From Actinoplanes sp. KI2 (GTDB lineage: Bacteria; Actinomycetota; Actinomycetes; Mycobacteriales; Micromonosporaceae): a DNA stretch of 64,000 bases. The stretch spans positions 42,461 through 106,460 of the forward strand of contig NZ_JAOSZE010000039.1 of NCBI RefSeq assembly GCF_025630775.1, given 5' to 3'. This document shows positions 49,963 through 58,958 of the stretch, piece by piece; the first letter of the stretch is position 1, and every line of letters starts with the position of its first letter. A program made the position numbers and the translations under genes. The notes under the pieces are model-generated. The model ran no database searches, was not told the origin of the DNA, and worked only from the letters and a program-made list of their open reading frames with translations.

Positions 49963-52900
49963 TCAGGCGACTGCCCAGCTGTGGGAGGTTCCCACGACAC
50001 GGCCTTGCTTCCGGTCGCCGGGCTGCTCGGCTCGGTTCGCCTCGGCGACGGCCGCGTCGATCCGGTCGAGCAGTTCGTGGGGGTTCTGAATCCAGCCGGG
50101 CAGCCAGAAGCGCTCCACCGCCGACCAGCCCATCAACGACTGCAGCAGAGCCGGCGCCAACTCGCGGTCGGCGATGGTCGGGCGGGCGTTCCAGGCCGGG
50201 CCGTCCGCCATCACGGCCACCTGCCAGCGGGCGGACCCGGGCGCGCGGACGGCGATGTCGACGGTGAAGTGGGAGCGGCCGTACCGGATGGCCACCTCGT
50301 GACCCCGCGCGCGGATCGCCGTTGCCACCGACTCCAGCAGGGCATCCGATTCCCGCTCCGGCGAGTCGATCCGGTCACTGGTGGCCGACGGGCCGTGGGC
50401 GGCCAGCTCGCAGTACTCCCGCAGGTGCCGAATGCCGAGCGAGGAGTCGTGTTTGGCGTCGATGGCCTCGGGGTCGAAGGACGCGAACAGCAGCACCTCC
50501 CGGCGGGCCCGGGTGATGGCGACGTTCCACCGGCGCTCGCCGCCCGCCCGCGCCAGCGGGCCCAGGTGCAACGGGACCTTCCCGGTCGTCGGGTTGGTGG
50601 AGTACCCCAGCGAGAAGAGGATCAGGTCACGTTCGTCGCCCTGGACGGTTTCCAGGTTCTTCACGAAGATCGGTTCATCGCCGCCCATGCGGGCGATGAC
50701 GCCGGGATCGGGGCTGGTCTCCAGCAGGTTGAGGATCAGGTCCCGCTGCTCGATGTTGAGGGTCACCACGCCGATCGAGTCGCCGGCGGTGGCCGGGTCA
50801 CCGACCCGGCGCTGGATCTCCGCCACGATCGCCTGGGCCTCGCGGGGATTGTCGCGACTGCCGCCGCGGTCGTAGTGGCCGTCGACCCGGCGCCAGCCGA
50901 TCGCCTGGTTGTTGAGCGCCGGTGGGGGCAGCGTCCGCAGTTCCCCGTCGTAGTAACGGTTGTTGGAGAAGTCGATGAGGGACTCGTGCTGACTGCGGTA
51001 GTGCCAGGAGAGGCGGTGCCGGGGCAGTCCGACCTCCACGGCACCGTCGAGGATGCTGTCCGGCTCGGCCGATCCGTCGCCGCTCGCATCGAGCCGGGCG
51101 GTCTTGATCACGGTCGTCGGCGGCATCTGCTTGGCGTCGCCGACGATCACGGTGGTCCGGCCGCGGCCCATCGCGCCGATCGCCTCCGCCTCCCGCACCT
51201 GGGAAGCCTCGTCGAAGACCACCAGGTCGAACGTGGCCGCACCCGGAGCGAGGTAGTTCGCCACCGCGGCGGGGCTGGCCAGGACGCACGGCGTGGTGGC
51301 CAGCACCAGGTCGGCGAACTCCTGGAAGAGGTCGCGGAACGAGGGACCGACGCGGGGCCGCAGCTGCTCGCGCAGCGTCGTCACGTCGGCTGGCCGCTGC
51401 CGGAACAGATCGTTGCGACGCGTGACGAGGCGGCCCGCGAGGCGGCTTGGCAGATGCTCGCGCAGTTTGGCGCCGGCGGTGGCCAACTCGTCGATGTGCC
51501 GCGTGTGTGCCTGGGAGTCGAACGAGTCGATGAGCGCCGACCAGTCTTGGAGGACGTCGTAGGAACCCTGCGCGTCCAGCCAGGCGGACCACAGCGACTT
51601 TCCGCCGGGACCGGGGCGGTAGACCAGCCCCTGATACTCCGTCAGCTCGCGCACGCTGTCCCGGTACGCCGACTCGAGTGCCGGATAGGCCGGGTCCACC
51701 GCGCCGGTGGTGTAGCCGATCGCGTCGTGCAGGCTCCGGCGGATCGTCCGGCTCGTCTGCTTGACCCCGTACAGGTCCAGGATGAACGGTGCCAGGCCGG
51801 TCCGCTCCAACCGATGCCGTACGACGTCGAGCGCGGCCTGTTTCTCCGCAACGACCAGCACGGTTTTGCCCCCGTCGAGGGCGCCGGCGATGAGGTTCGT
51901 GATCGTCTGCGATTTCCCGGTGCCGGGCGGGCCCTCCAGCACGAACGATCGACCCGCGACGGCGGCCGCGGCGGCCTTCAGCTGGGAACCGTCCGCGGGC
52001 AGGGGAAGTACCAACGCCGTTTCATCGACGGCCACGTCGTCCAACTGCCGGGCCGAGATGTCCGCGGCCATCCGGGCGCCGGTGATGAGGCGCTCGACGA
52101 CGGGGTTGGTCGCGAAAGTGCGCCAATGTTCGGTGAGGTCGCGCCACAGCCCGAACGCGCCGAACTTCAGCGGGCGGAGGCTGGCGGCCTCGGTGACCTG
52201 GTACGGGATGCCCCGCTCGAGCAGGCTGTCCCGGATGGCCTGCAGGGTTTGCGGGATGTCGATGCCGGAGGCGTCGGTCTGGGGGTTCTCCAGCGCGGGG
52301 ATGCGCAGACCGTGCTTGACGCGCAGCCATTCGATGAGGCACTGGTTGGGTACGGCAAGCTCGGAGGTGTCGGCCACGATGGTGTACGGCCGGCCGCCGA
52401 TGCCACCGTCGATGTGTACCGGCAGCAGGAACAGCGGCGCGTGCGCGGGCTCCCCGGTCGACTTGCGGTGCACGAGGCTGCCGAGGGTCAGGTAGAGGTA
52501 GCTGCTTCCGGTCTCCTGACGCATCGTGAGCGCGTCGCGCTGCAGCCCGCGCAGCTTCTTGGTGATGTGGTAGCCGGAGACGTTGGTGACCAGGCGGCCG
52601 GCGTTCAGGTGCGCGATGGCGGTGGCGACCTTGTCCGGCGACGCGTCGCCGCGCGCGAGCCGCGGATCGTCCGCGGACAGGAGCTCGAGCGCCGCACCGT
52701 CGTGGATCAGATCATCGAGTACGGCGAGGGCCCCGCCGGGCAGGTCCAGGCGCAGACCCGTGCCGCCGGAGGGGAGGTTGAGCAGGGGGTTGCGCAGGCT
52801 CAGGTCGATCAGGCTACGAGTCCACTGAACCACCCGGGCCGGGGTGTCGTCCGGCGGCGGGTCGAGCAGCGGAGGGTGTGCGGTCTCGGGACCGCCGAGC

Positions 52901-55011
52901 AGGCCGGCCACGTGCGCGATGACGGCGTCGCGAATGGCCGCGCCGGCCAGCTCGTCGACTCGCTTGCGGCATTCCTCCGCGACCAGCTGAGCGATCTGCT
53001 CGACCAACGCCGAGTGCTGCCGCTCACCGGTCGCCGGAGGCTGACCCGCGGGCTCCGGCAGGTTGAGGTGGTCGACGTTCGCGTCGCTGTACACCAGGTC
53101 CAGATACTTCGTGGAGCGGGTCATGGCGATGTAGAGCAGCCGGTGTCCGCGCGGGTCCGACCGAATGATCTCCGCCGGTTCCACCACCACGGTTGCGTCG
53201 AACTCCAGTCCCTTCACCGCGTTCGGGCTGGCCAGGACGATCGGTGTGCCGAACTGATCGCGGTCCACGTCGGACCAGCGGATCCCGGCCTCGTCCAGGG
53301 CTCGGACGATCACGGCGCGCTGCGGCTCCGCGCAGACGATGCCGACGAAGTGCCCGTCCCCGGCCTGAGCCCGGGCCACCTCGACCACCTGGGCGGCCAG
53401 ATCGGCGCCGCTGCGCGGGTGCAGACCCGGCTCGGCCGGCCCCGTCCGTACCACCTGTGCCGGGGGCACATTGGCGGCCGCGGAGGCGAGCAGCGGGGCG
53501 GCGAGCGCGAAGATCTGACGCGGCACGCGGTACCCGTACCGCAGGTGCTCTACCGTGTGCGGCGCGAGGACCGGCATGTGCGCCAGAACCTCGATCCAGC
53601 TGTCGCGGGCGTGCGGACCGGTCGACTGGGCGATGTCACCCACCAGCGTGACGGCGCCGGAGCGGGAACGCCGCGCCACGGCCCGCAACTGCATCGCGGA
53701 CAGATCCTGGGCCTCGTCGACGACGATCAGGTCGTACTGGTCGGGGTTGCCGCTCAGGCACGCCTCGGCCTCGTCCCACAGTGCGACGTCGGCGACGCTC
53801 CCGGACGTCTCGGCGCCCGCGGCCAGCAGATCCCGCTCGGTGTCGTCGAACAGGCGCCGACCGGCGTCGGAGTGCAGGGTCTCGGTGAGCGCCCGGCGCA
53901 CGAGGGCCTCGGCCGAGAACGTCGGCCAGAAGCGGTTCGTGAGCGAGGTCGCCGCCGCCTCCACGGTTCGCTGGGGGATCCAGGCGGAACTGCGCTCGAT
54001 CACGCCCAGCAGGCGCTCACGCAGCGTACGTCGGCGTACCAGGTAGGGACCGTTCTCCGCGGCGAGCCGGGCCACCGCGTCCCGGATCGGGGCGGCCTCC
54101 AGGCGCAGGTTGCCCTCGCTGACCGAGATGGTCGGCTCGGCGCCGGGACCGCGAACGGCGGAGTTCAGCGCGGCGACCATCAGCCTCGCCATCCGTGCGT
54201 CGCCCTTGAGGCGGGCGACGTCCGGGGTGTCGTGTCCGCGGCCGGCCGCGCCCCGGAAGAACTGATCCACCGCCAGGTGCCGGACGTCGTAGTCGCCGAG
54301 CTCCGGCAGGATGTCGCGGATGTACCGGGAGAAGGCGCGGGTCGGGCCGACCACCAGCACGTCGCGGGCCTGCAGCCGGTCGCGGTGCTGGTGCAGCAGC
54401 CAGGAGATGCGGTGCATCGCGATGGCGGTCTTGCCGGTTCCCGGGCCGCCCTGGATGACCAGCACCCGATCCAGCGGCGCGGTGATCAGGTCGTACTGGG
54501 CGGCCTGAATGGTCTGCACGATCTCGCGCAGTTCGCCCGAGCGGGACCGTTCCAGGTCGGCCAGGAGCGCGGCGTCCACGCTCAGGTCCGGCCGGCCCTC
54601 GAGCGCTGCGATGTCGTCGACGAGTTGCTCGAAGACGACCTCCTGGAACGAGGTGAGGACGAGGTCCTCGTCGAAGTCGAACTTCCGGCGACTGATCACG
54701 CCCAGCGGATTCCGGTGGTCGGCTTCGAAGAACCGGCGCGCCGCGTCGGCCTTCCAGCTGACCGTGAGAATCTCGCCGTCCGGGCCGATCAGCGTGGCCG
54801 GACCGATGTAGAGCGGACCGTCGGGGTCGACGATGCGTCCGACCGCCACCGGCTTGTCCAGGTTGCCGAGTTCCCCGTCCATGCGCAGACGCGCCGGTTT
54901 GCCGTCGATGTCGTAGTCGATGTCGCGGTGCGCCCGGTGCTTCTCCGCGCGGAACTTCAGGATGTCGAGCAGGTGTTGCCGCTCGCGTGTCAGCTCGGCA
55001 TCGGAGTCCAT
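49963..55011 (-). CDS. HelD/UvrD-type helicase fused to DUF4011-type helicase with Vsr-like tail
   Basis: 1682 aa, ATG with GGGGAG 5 nt upstream. Residues ~1-700 form a HelD/UvrD-like SF1 helicase: GPLYIGPATL, Walker A GGPGTGKTAIAMHR (~187) and YDLIVVDEAQDLS (~430). A DUF4011-type segment follows (VVQWTRSLIDLSLRNPLLNL, ~735). A second SF1 helicase has GPPGTGKSQT (~1025) and VVFDEASQVREAE (~1260). The end resembles the MTES_1575/Vsr-like endonuclease domain (FTVDIAVRAPG, VAVMADGPAWN, FWLPGWIQNP). The Glu usually before DG is not seen there, so cleavage may be lost. DUF4011-helicase-Vsr proteins occur in phage defence (Hhe type); the added HelD-like half is unusual. Confidence 0.88.
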   Translation of the reverse strand: MDSDAELTRERQHLLDILKFRAEKHRAHRDIDYDIDGKPARLRMDGELGNLDKPVAVGRIVDPDGPLYIGPATLIGPDGEILTVSWKADAARRFFEADHRNPLGVISRRKFDFDEDLVLTSFQEVVFEQLVDDIAALEGRPDLSVDAALLADLERSRSGELREIVQTIQAAQYDLITAPLDRVLVIQGGPGTGKTAIAMHRISWLLHQHRDRLQARDVLVVGPTRAFSRYIRDILPELGDYDVRHLAVDQFFRGAAGRGHDTPDVARLKGDARMARLMVAALNSAVRGPGAEPTISVSEGNLRLEAAPIRDAVARLAAENGPYLVRRRTLRERLLGVIERSSAWIPQRTVEAAATSLTNRFWPTFSAEALVRRALTETLHSDAGRRLFDDTERDLLAAGAETSGSVADVALWDEAEACLSGNPDQYDLIVVDEAQDLSAMQLRAVARRSRSGAVTLVGDIAQSTGPHARDSWIEVLAHMPVLAPHTVEHLRYGYRVPRQIFALAAPLLASAAANVPPAQVVRTGPAEPGLHPRSGADLAAQVVEVARAQAGDGHFVGIVCAEPQRAVIVRALDEAGIRWSDVDRDQFGTPIVLASPNAVKGLEFDATVVVEPAEIIRSDPRGHRLLYIAMTRSTKYLDLVYSDANVDHLNLPEPAGQPPATGERQHSALVEQIAQLVAEECRKRVDELAGAAIRDAVIAHVAGLLGGPETAHPPLLDPPPDDTPARVVQWTRSLIDLSLRNPLLNLPSGGTGLRLDLPGGALAVLDDLIHDGAALELLSADDPRLARGDASPDKVATAIAHLNAGRLVTNVSGYHITKKLRGLQRDALTMRQETGSSYLYLTLGSLVHRKSTGEPAHAPLFLLPVHIDGGIGGRPYTIVADTSELAVPNQCLIEWLRVKHGLRIPALENPQTDASGIDIPQTLQAIRDSLLERGIPYQVTEAASLRPLKFGAFGLWRDLTEHWRTFATNPVVERLITGARMAADISARQLDDVAVDETALVLPLPADGSQLKAAAAAVAGRSFVLEGPPGTGKSQTITNLIAGALDGGKTVLVVAEKQAALDVVRHRLERTGLAPFILDLYGVKQTSRTIRRSLHDAIGYTTGAVDPAYPALESAYRDSVRELTEYQGLVYRPGPGGKSLWSAWLDAQGSYDVLQDWSALIDSFDSQAHTRHIDELATAGAKLREHLPSRLAGRLVTRRNDLFRQRPADVTTLREQLRPRVGPSFRDLFQEFADLVLATTPCVLASPAAVANYLAPGAATFDLVVFDEASQVREAEAIGAMGRGRTTVIVGDAKQMPPTTVIKTARLDASGDGSAEPDSILDGAVEVGLPRHRLSWHYRSQHESLIDFSNNRYYDGELRTLPPPALNNQAIGWRRVDGHYDRGGSRDNPREAQAIVAEIQRRVGDPATAGDSIGVVTLNIEQRDLILNLLETSPDPGVIARMGGDEPIFVKNLETVQGDERDLILFSLGYSTNPTTGKVPLHLGPLARAGGERRWNVAITRARREVLLFASFDPEAIDAKHDSSLGIRHLREYCELAAHGPSATSDRIDSPERESDALLESVATAIRARGHEVAIRYGRSHFTVDIAVRAPGSARWQVAVMADGPAWNARPTIADRELAPALLQSLMGWSAVERFWLPGWIQNPHELLDRIDAAVAEANRAEQPGDRKQGRVVGTSHSWAVA

Positions 55012-55116
55012 CGTTCTCCCCGTCGACAGTGTCTACATGACCTCGACAGTCCCTTCGGCGGTGACGCCGGGCAGTTGAGTCCTCGACGAGTTGCGACGCC
55101 GGCGACGGCCGGGAAG

Positions 55117-57318
55117 TCACGCCGTTTTCAGGCTCTCCTCACGGAGCGGTGCGAGCATGTCGCGGAAGTCCTCCGCGGCGACCGGCTTGCTGAAGAAGTA
55201 GCCCTGGATCGCCGGGCATTCGGCGGCGCGCAGCGCCTCCCAGTCCGCGAGCTCCTCGACGCCCTCGGCGACCACGGACATGTTCAGCGAGCGGGCCAGC
55301 CAGAGCACCGCGGAGATGATGGATTCCTTGCGCTGGTCGTGTGCCAGGCCGGCGACGAAGGAGCGGTCCAGTTTGACGATGTCGGTGGGTACGGACTGCA
55401 GCCAGGTCAGCGAGCTGTACCCGGTGCCGAAGTCGTCGAGGGCGATGCGTACGCCGAGCGCCTTGATGGCGTCCAGCCGGTCGCGGATGTCGGTGGAGTT
55501 CCCCAGCAGGGCGGTTTCGGTGATCTCCAGGACCAGCCGGGACGGGTCTTCGAGGCCGCTGTCGGCCAGCAGCTTGGCCACGGTCGGGACGAAGTCCGGC
55601 TCGTTCAGCTGGCGCGGGCTGACGTTGACCGACACGTAGCCCAGCTCCTGCTGCCACTCCTGGAGGCGGTGCAGGGCCGAGGCGAGCACGTGCTCGCCGA
55701 GCGGCACCACGAGACCGGTCTCCTCCGCGGCCCCGATGAAGTGACCCGGCGCGAGAATTTCGCCCTCGGCGGTCCGCATCCGGACCAGGGCTTCCGCGCC
55801 GAGGATGGTGCCGGCGGCGGAGACGATCGGCTGGAACCAGACCGGCAGGGTCGTCGCGCGGTCACCGTCCAGGGCCTTCCGCAGGCGCGTCTCCGCGGTG
55901 ATCCGCTGCTGCACCGTCACCTGCATCTGCTCGTTGAAGATCTCCAGGCGGTTGCCGCCGGCGCGCTTGGCCGCGTACATCGCGGTGTCGGCGGCCCGGA
56001 CGGCCTGCTCGGCCTGCCCCCGGCCCTCGGCCATGGCCAGGCCGATGCTCAGTTCGACCTTGACCTGGCCGCCGGCGAGCGGCAGCGGCTGGGCCAGCGA
56101 GGTCAGCACCTCCCGGCCGATGTCGAGGCCGCTGTCGGGGGAGCCGGGGTACGCGATCACGAACTCGTCGCCGCCGAGGCGGGCGATCACCGCGTCCCGC
56201 GGCACGATCAGCCCCAGCACGGTGGCGAGGACCCGCAGCACGTCGTCGCCGACGGTGTGGCCGGACCCGTCGTTGATCGTCTTGAACCGGTCCACGTCCA
56301 GGTAGAGAACGCACACCGGGCCGTCGGTCGCGTCCAGGAGCTCGGCCAGGTCGACCTCGAACGCGGACCGGGACAGCAGGCCGGTGAGCGAGTCCTGGCG
56401 CACCTGACGACGCAGCGCGGCCTCGTGCTCCTGCTGCCGGGTGATGTCCCGGTGGTGAATGAAGATCGACTGCAGTCGGTCCTGCCGGTCGTACAGCCCG
56501 TTGGTGATGGTCTCGAGCCAGATCAGCGAACCGTCGTCGTGGCGCTGGAACGCCTGGGTGCTCGTGGTGCAGGCGTTGGGGGCGCGCAGGATCGTCGGCA
56601 GCAGCTCGTCGGCCTCGTGACCCACCCAGGTCAGCGGCAGGTCGGTGATGGCGAAGTCGGGCGGCAGCTCGTCGGGCAGGCCGAGCCAGCTGCGGTACGC
56701 CGTGTTGCACCGCTGGATCCGGCCGTCCGGCGCGAACATGACCATCGGTACCGGGGTCTCGTCGAACGCCATGCTCAGCTGCGCCTGGCTGGCGTCCAGG
56801 CTGTCCTGCGCCCGCCGCTCCTCGGCCTCGACCACGCGCCACAACACCACGTGGATGGCCGCGGCACCCAGCACCGCCAGACCGTACTGCAGCACCCAGG
56901 CCCACGGGTGCGTCATGGCGCTCTGCTCGTAGGCGATGTGACCGGCCAGGGCGGTGACCAGGAACACGCCGAAGGGCGTCCAGTCGTGGTAGAGGGCCAG
57001 CGCGGCGGCGACGACGAAGAACGAGAAGTGCGCCACGGTCAGGCCGTCGGACATGACCAGGAAGCCGTCGCAGGCGACGGCCAGCCCGGCGGCGACGAGG
57101 ATCGAGGGCAGCCGGCGCGGGCGCAGCAGCACCGCACCCACCGCGCAGGCGAGGATCGCGGCGACGGACAGCAGCCAGACCCGGTCGAGCCCGGTGTACG
57201 CGAGACCGAAGACGGTCAGCGTCACCGCGCTCGCCGGCAGCAGCACCGTCAGCAGCCGGTGGCGGCGCTTCCAGTCCTCGTCGCGCAGGCCACCGCTGGC
57301 CGGAAACCATCCGCGCAT
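55117..57318 (-). CDS. Membrane PAS-GGDEF-EAL protein (c-di-GMP turnover)
   Basis: 733 aa from ATG 57318 (AGGGGG 7 nt upstream; ATG 57342 is an in-frame alternative). The N-terminus has about six TM helices (MASE-like sensor). Then come a PAS domain (MAFDETPVPMVMFAPDGRIQ, ~195), a GGDEF domain with intact RLGGDEFVIA (~383) and an EAL domain with intact EALVRM (~515) plus IALDDFGTGYSSL. It may both make and break c-di-GMP; the net direction cannot be told from sequence. No obvious link to the helicase downstream (105-nt gap). Confidence 0.95.
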   Translation of the reverse strand: MRGWFPASGGLRDEDWKRRHRLLTVLLPASAVTLTVFGLAYTGLDRVWLLSVAAILACAVGAVLLRPRRLPSILVAAGLAVACDGFLVMSDGLTVAHFSFFVVAAALALYHDWTPFGVFLVTALAGHIAYEQSAMTHPWAWVLQYGLAVLGAAAIHVVLWRVVEAEERRAQDSLDASQAQLSMAFDETPVPMVMFAPDGRIQRCNTAYRSWLGLPDELPPDFAITDLPLTWVGHEADELLPTILRAPNACTTSTQAFQRHDDGSLIWLETITNGLYDRQDRLQSIFIHHRDITRQQEHEAALRRQVRQDSLTGLLSRSAFEVDLAELLDATDGPVCVLYLDVDRFKTINDGSGHTVGDDVLRVLATVLGLIVPRDAVIARLGGDEFVIAYPGSPDSGLDIGREVLTSLAQPLPLAGGQVKVELSIGLAMAEGRGQAEQAVRAADTAMYAAKRAGGNRLEIFNEQMQVTVQQRITAETRLRKALDGDRATTLPVWFQPIVSAAGTILGAEALVRMRTAEGEILAPGHFIGAAEETGLVVPLGEHVLASALHRLQEWQQELGYVSVNVSPRQLNEPDFVPTVAKLLADSGLEDPSRLVLEITETALLGNSTDIRDRLDAIKALGVRIALDDFGTGYSSLTWLQSVPTDIVKLDRSFVAGLAHDQRKESIISAVLWLARSLNMSVVAEGVEELADWEALRAAECPAIQGYFFSKPVAAEDFRDMLAPLREESLKTA

Positions 57319-57587
57319 AGTCGTCCCCCTGACCGTCGCCATCAGTAGGAATCTCGGTGTTCTCGGTAGCGCCGGCAGTGATCGCGCGGTTGTCGTCCGG
57401 TTGCCGAACCCGATGCGCGGTCAGATCGCCGCGGCCAGACCCCGGCGTCGTACACCGGGAAGCCGTGCTCGCCGAGGCTCTTGGCCTGGTACCTGGCGAT
57501 GTCTGCGCGGCGCACTGCTCGCCCTGCACGGCAGCTGACGCGGCCGGCCGAGGACGGGGCGAACGCTTCGGAGCTTGACTGATTTCC
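57319..57587. other. 269-nt intergenic gap
   Basis: Same-strand gap between the GNAT-like gene and the GGDEF-EAL gene. No convincing gene, hairpin or shared motif seen; probably the promoter region of the GGDEF-EAL gene. Confidence 0.5.
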
Positions 57588-58424
57588 TCAGCCCGGCAGG
57601 ATGATGTGCTCGTCCAGCCCGGCGCCGGTGCCGATCTGCTCGCTCACCCGGGCGGAGACCGGCCTGGTGGGCAGCCCGCTCAGCTTGCGCGCCAGGTCGT
57701 CGTCGCCGATCGGCCGCCGCCCGGACAGGCGCTCACCGCGGGCCGCGATGTCCGAGGCGATCTCGGGGAAGTCGCAGTAGATCGCGCGGTTCTCCGCCGA
57801 GCCGAGGTACACGAACGGTCCCGAGCCGGCGAGCGGCTGCAGCCTCACGCCGAGCGTCGACATGTTCTCGTACACGCGGCGGTCCAGCATGGTCACGATG
57901 TGCCGTACCTGGGCGCGGGCGCCGCTGAGCAGGAACGAGCGGTACAGCAGTGAGCTGACCATCAACTGCGACGGTCCGCCCCGATACTGCGGCAGCACCG
58001 TGACGGTGGCGAAGTCCCACGCCTTCTCGCCGGTCATCCCGTGCGCGGCGAGGATGGCCTCGGCGTCGACGCCGATGTGCGCGGGCGCGTCGTCGACGGT
58101 CTTCAGGCCGATCCCGGTGCCCTCGATGATGCGTCCGGCGCCCGCCGGGACGCCCTGCTCCCGATCGATGATCACGAAGAACAGACTGCGATCCTCGTAC
58201 GGTCCGTACTCGGCGGTCATCACCGTGGTGTCGTTCCCGAACGCCTCCTCGAAGGTGAGCCGCTCGACCATCCGCCCGACGTTGGCCAGCGGGTGGTCAT
58301 GTCCGACGACCGCGGAGATGAACCGGCTGGTCCGGCCCGGGTGGGCGGCGAGGAAGTCGGCGATGCGGCGGCGCGCCTCGGTGGTGTCGAGGTCGTAGCC
58401 GGCCTCGGTGGTCGTCGTCGGCAC
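57588..58424 (-). CDS. GNAT-like acyltransferase family protein
   Basis: 278 aa from GTG 58424, 3 nt after the SpeH-like stop. The core (VIIDREQGVPAGAGRIIEG, then WDFATVTVLPQYRGGP, then QVRHIVTMLDRRVYENMSTL) follows the beta/alpha order of GNAT-fold N-acyltransferases, including a V.P.YRGG acyl-CoA loop. The central segment also recalls autoinducer-synthase-type GNATs. Substrate unknown. Operon with the SpeH-like protein suggests a small-molecule pathway based on S-adenosylmethionine or an amine. Confidence 0.7.
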   Translation of the reverse strand: MPTTTTEAGYDLDTTEARRRIADFLAAHPGRTSRFISAVVGHDHPLANVGRMVERLTFEEAFGNDTTVMTAEYGPYEDRSLFFVIIDREQGVPAGAGRIIEGTGIGLKTVDDAPAHIGVDAEAILAAHGMTGEKAWDFATVTVLPQYRGGPSQLMVSSLLYRSFLLSGARAQVRHIVTMLDRRVYENMSTLGVRLQPLAGSGPFVYLGSAENRAIYCDFPEIASDIAARGERLSGRRPIGDDDLARKLSGLPTRPVSARVSEQIGTGAGLDEHIILPG

Positions 58425-58427
58425 GGC

Positions 58428-58778
58428 TCAGAACTCCTTGGCCACGATCTCGGTGGTCCGGAAGTACTCGCGGGTGAACTCGACGACGGCCTCCGGGTCG
58501 AACTGCTTGCAGGTGTAGACGTCGACGCTGAAGAACTGGACCGGGCGCTCCCACGAGTAGAAGTGGGCGCCGGACGTCTCCCAGTGGATCCAGCCGGCCC
58601 AGCCGTACAGGTCGCTGATGTGGGTCACCGGCTCGATGAGCGTGATCATGTCGGTCACGACCGAGAGCTTCTGCAGGTACTCCTTGATGTGCTCATCGGT
58701 GATCACGAATGTCGGATACCCCTCGACGACCAGGCGCTGGCGGTGGATGGACGGGGCGAGGTCCTTGAACGCGATCAC
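58428..58778 (-). CDS. SpeH/AdoMet decarboxylase-like protein
   Basis: 116 aa from GTG 58778 with GAAAGG 8 nt upstream, the usual length for prokaryotic SpeH. The block GWAGWIHWETSGAHFYSW...DVYTC...FDPEAV lines up with the SpeH segment that makes the pyruvoyl group. The C of DVYTC and a Ser (TSG) are present, but the usual ESH cleavage context and the HS/TxPE part are altered. Processing and substrate may therefore differ from classical S-adenosylmethionine decarboxylase, as in neofunctionalised SpeD/SpeH homologues known to use other amino acids. Confidence 0.75.
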   Translation of the reverse strand: MIAFKDLAPSIHRQRLVVEGYPTFVITDEHIKEYLQKLSVVTDMITLIEPVTHISDLYGWAGWIHWETSGAHFYSWERPVQFFSVDVYTCKQFDPEAVVEFTREYFRTTEIVAKEF

Positions 58779-58825
58779 GGAGGGGCCTTTCGAGGGGATG
58801 AATCGGTGGAAAAGCAGCATAGCTG

Positions 58826-58836
58826 GCTTAGTAAGC
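58826..58836. promoter_or_regulatory. Palindrome GCTTAGTAAGC in an AT-rich promoter region
   Basis: Perfect 5-1-5 palindrome in the only clearly AT-rich stretch of this region (58800-58860), 48 nt before the SpeH-like GTG. The minus strand also has TTGCTA and TATGCT, but the 20-nt spacing between them is long for a sigma-70 promoter. A likely operator of a small dimeric repressor. Confidence 0.45.
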
Positions 58837-58958
58837 AAATCTAGCAATTCGGTACTTAGCGTCAACCGCCGGAAGTCCGCATGGAATGACACAAGAGGAT
58901 GGAATGGTGCGGAATTTCGCGCACAGTTACCAACAACACAAGCGGTCGGCGGACCGGC

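Noticed and set aside
48436..57348. 8.9-kb plus-strand open frame (2970 codons)
   Set aside because: It lies antisense to the ADP-ribosylglycohydrolase, giant helicase and GGDEF-EAL genes, whose motifs are clear; it shows no domain and is a by-product of very high GC content.
57357..57578. Plus-strand 73-codon frame in the gap before the GGDEF-EAL gene
   Set aside because: No ribosome site, no family features, and composition typical of chance frames in GC-rich DNA.
58779..58892. Longer start for the SpeH-like gene
   Set aside because: It would translate the AT-rich promoter and palindrome; GTG 58778 has GAAAGG and gives the normal family length.
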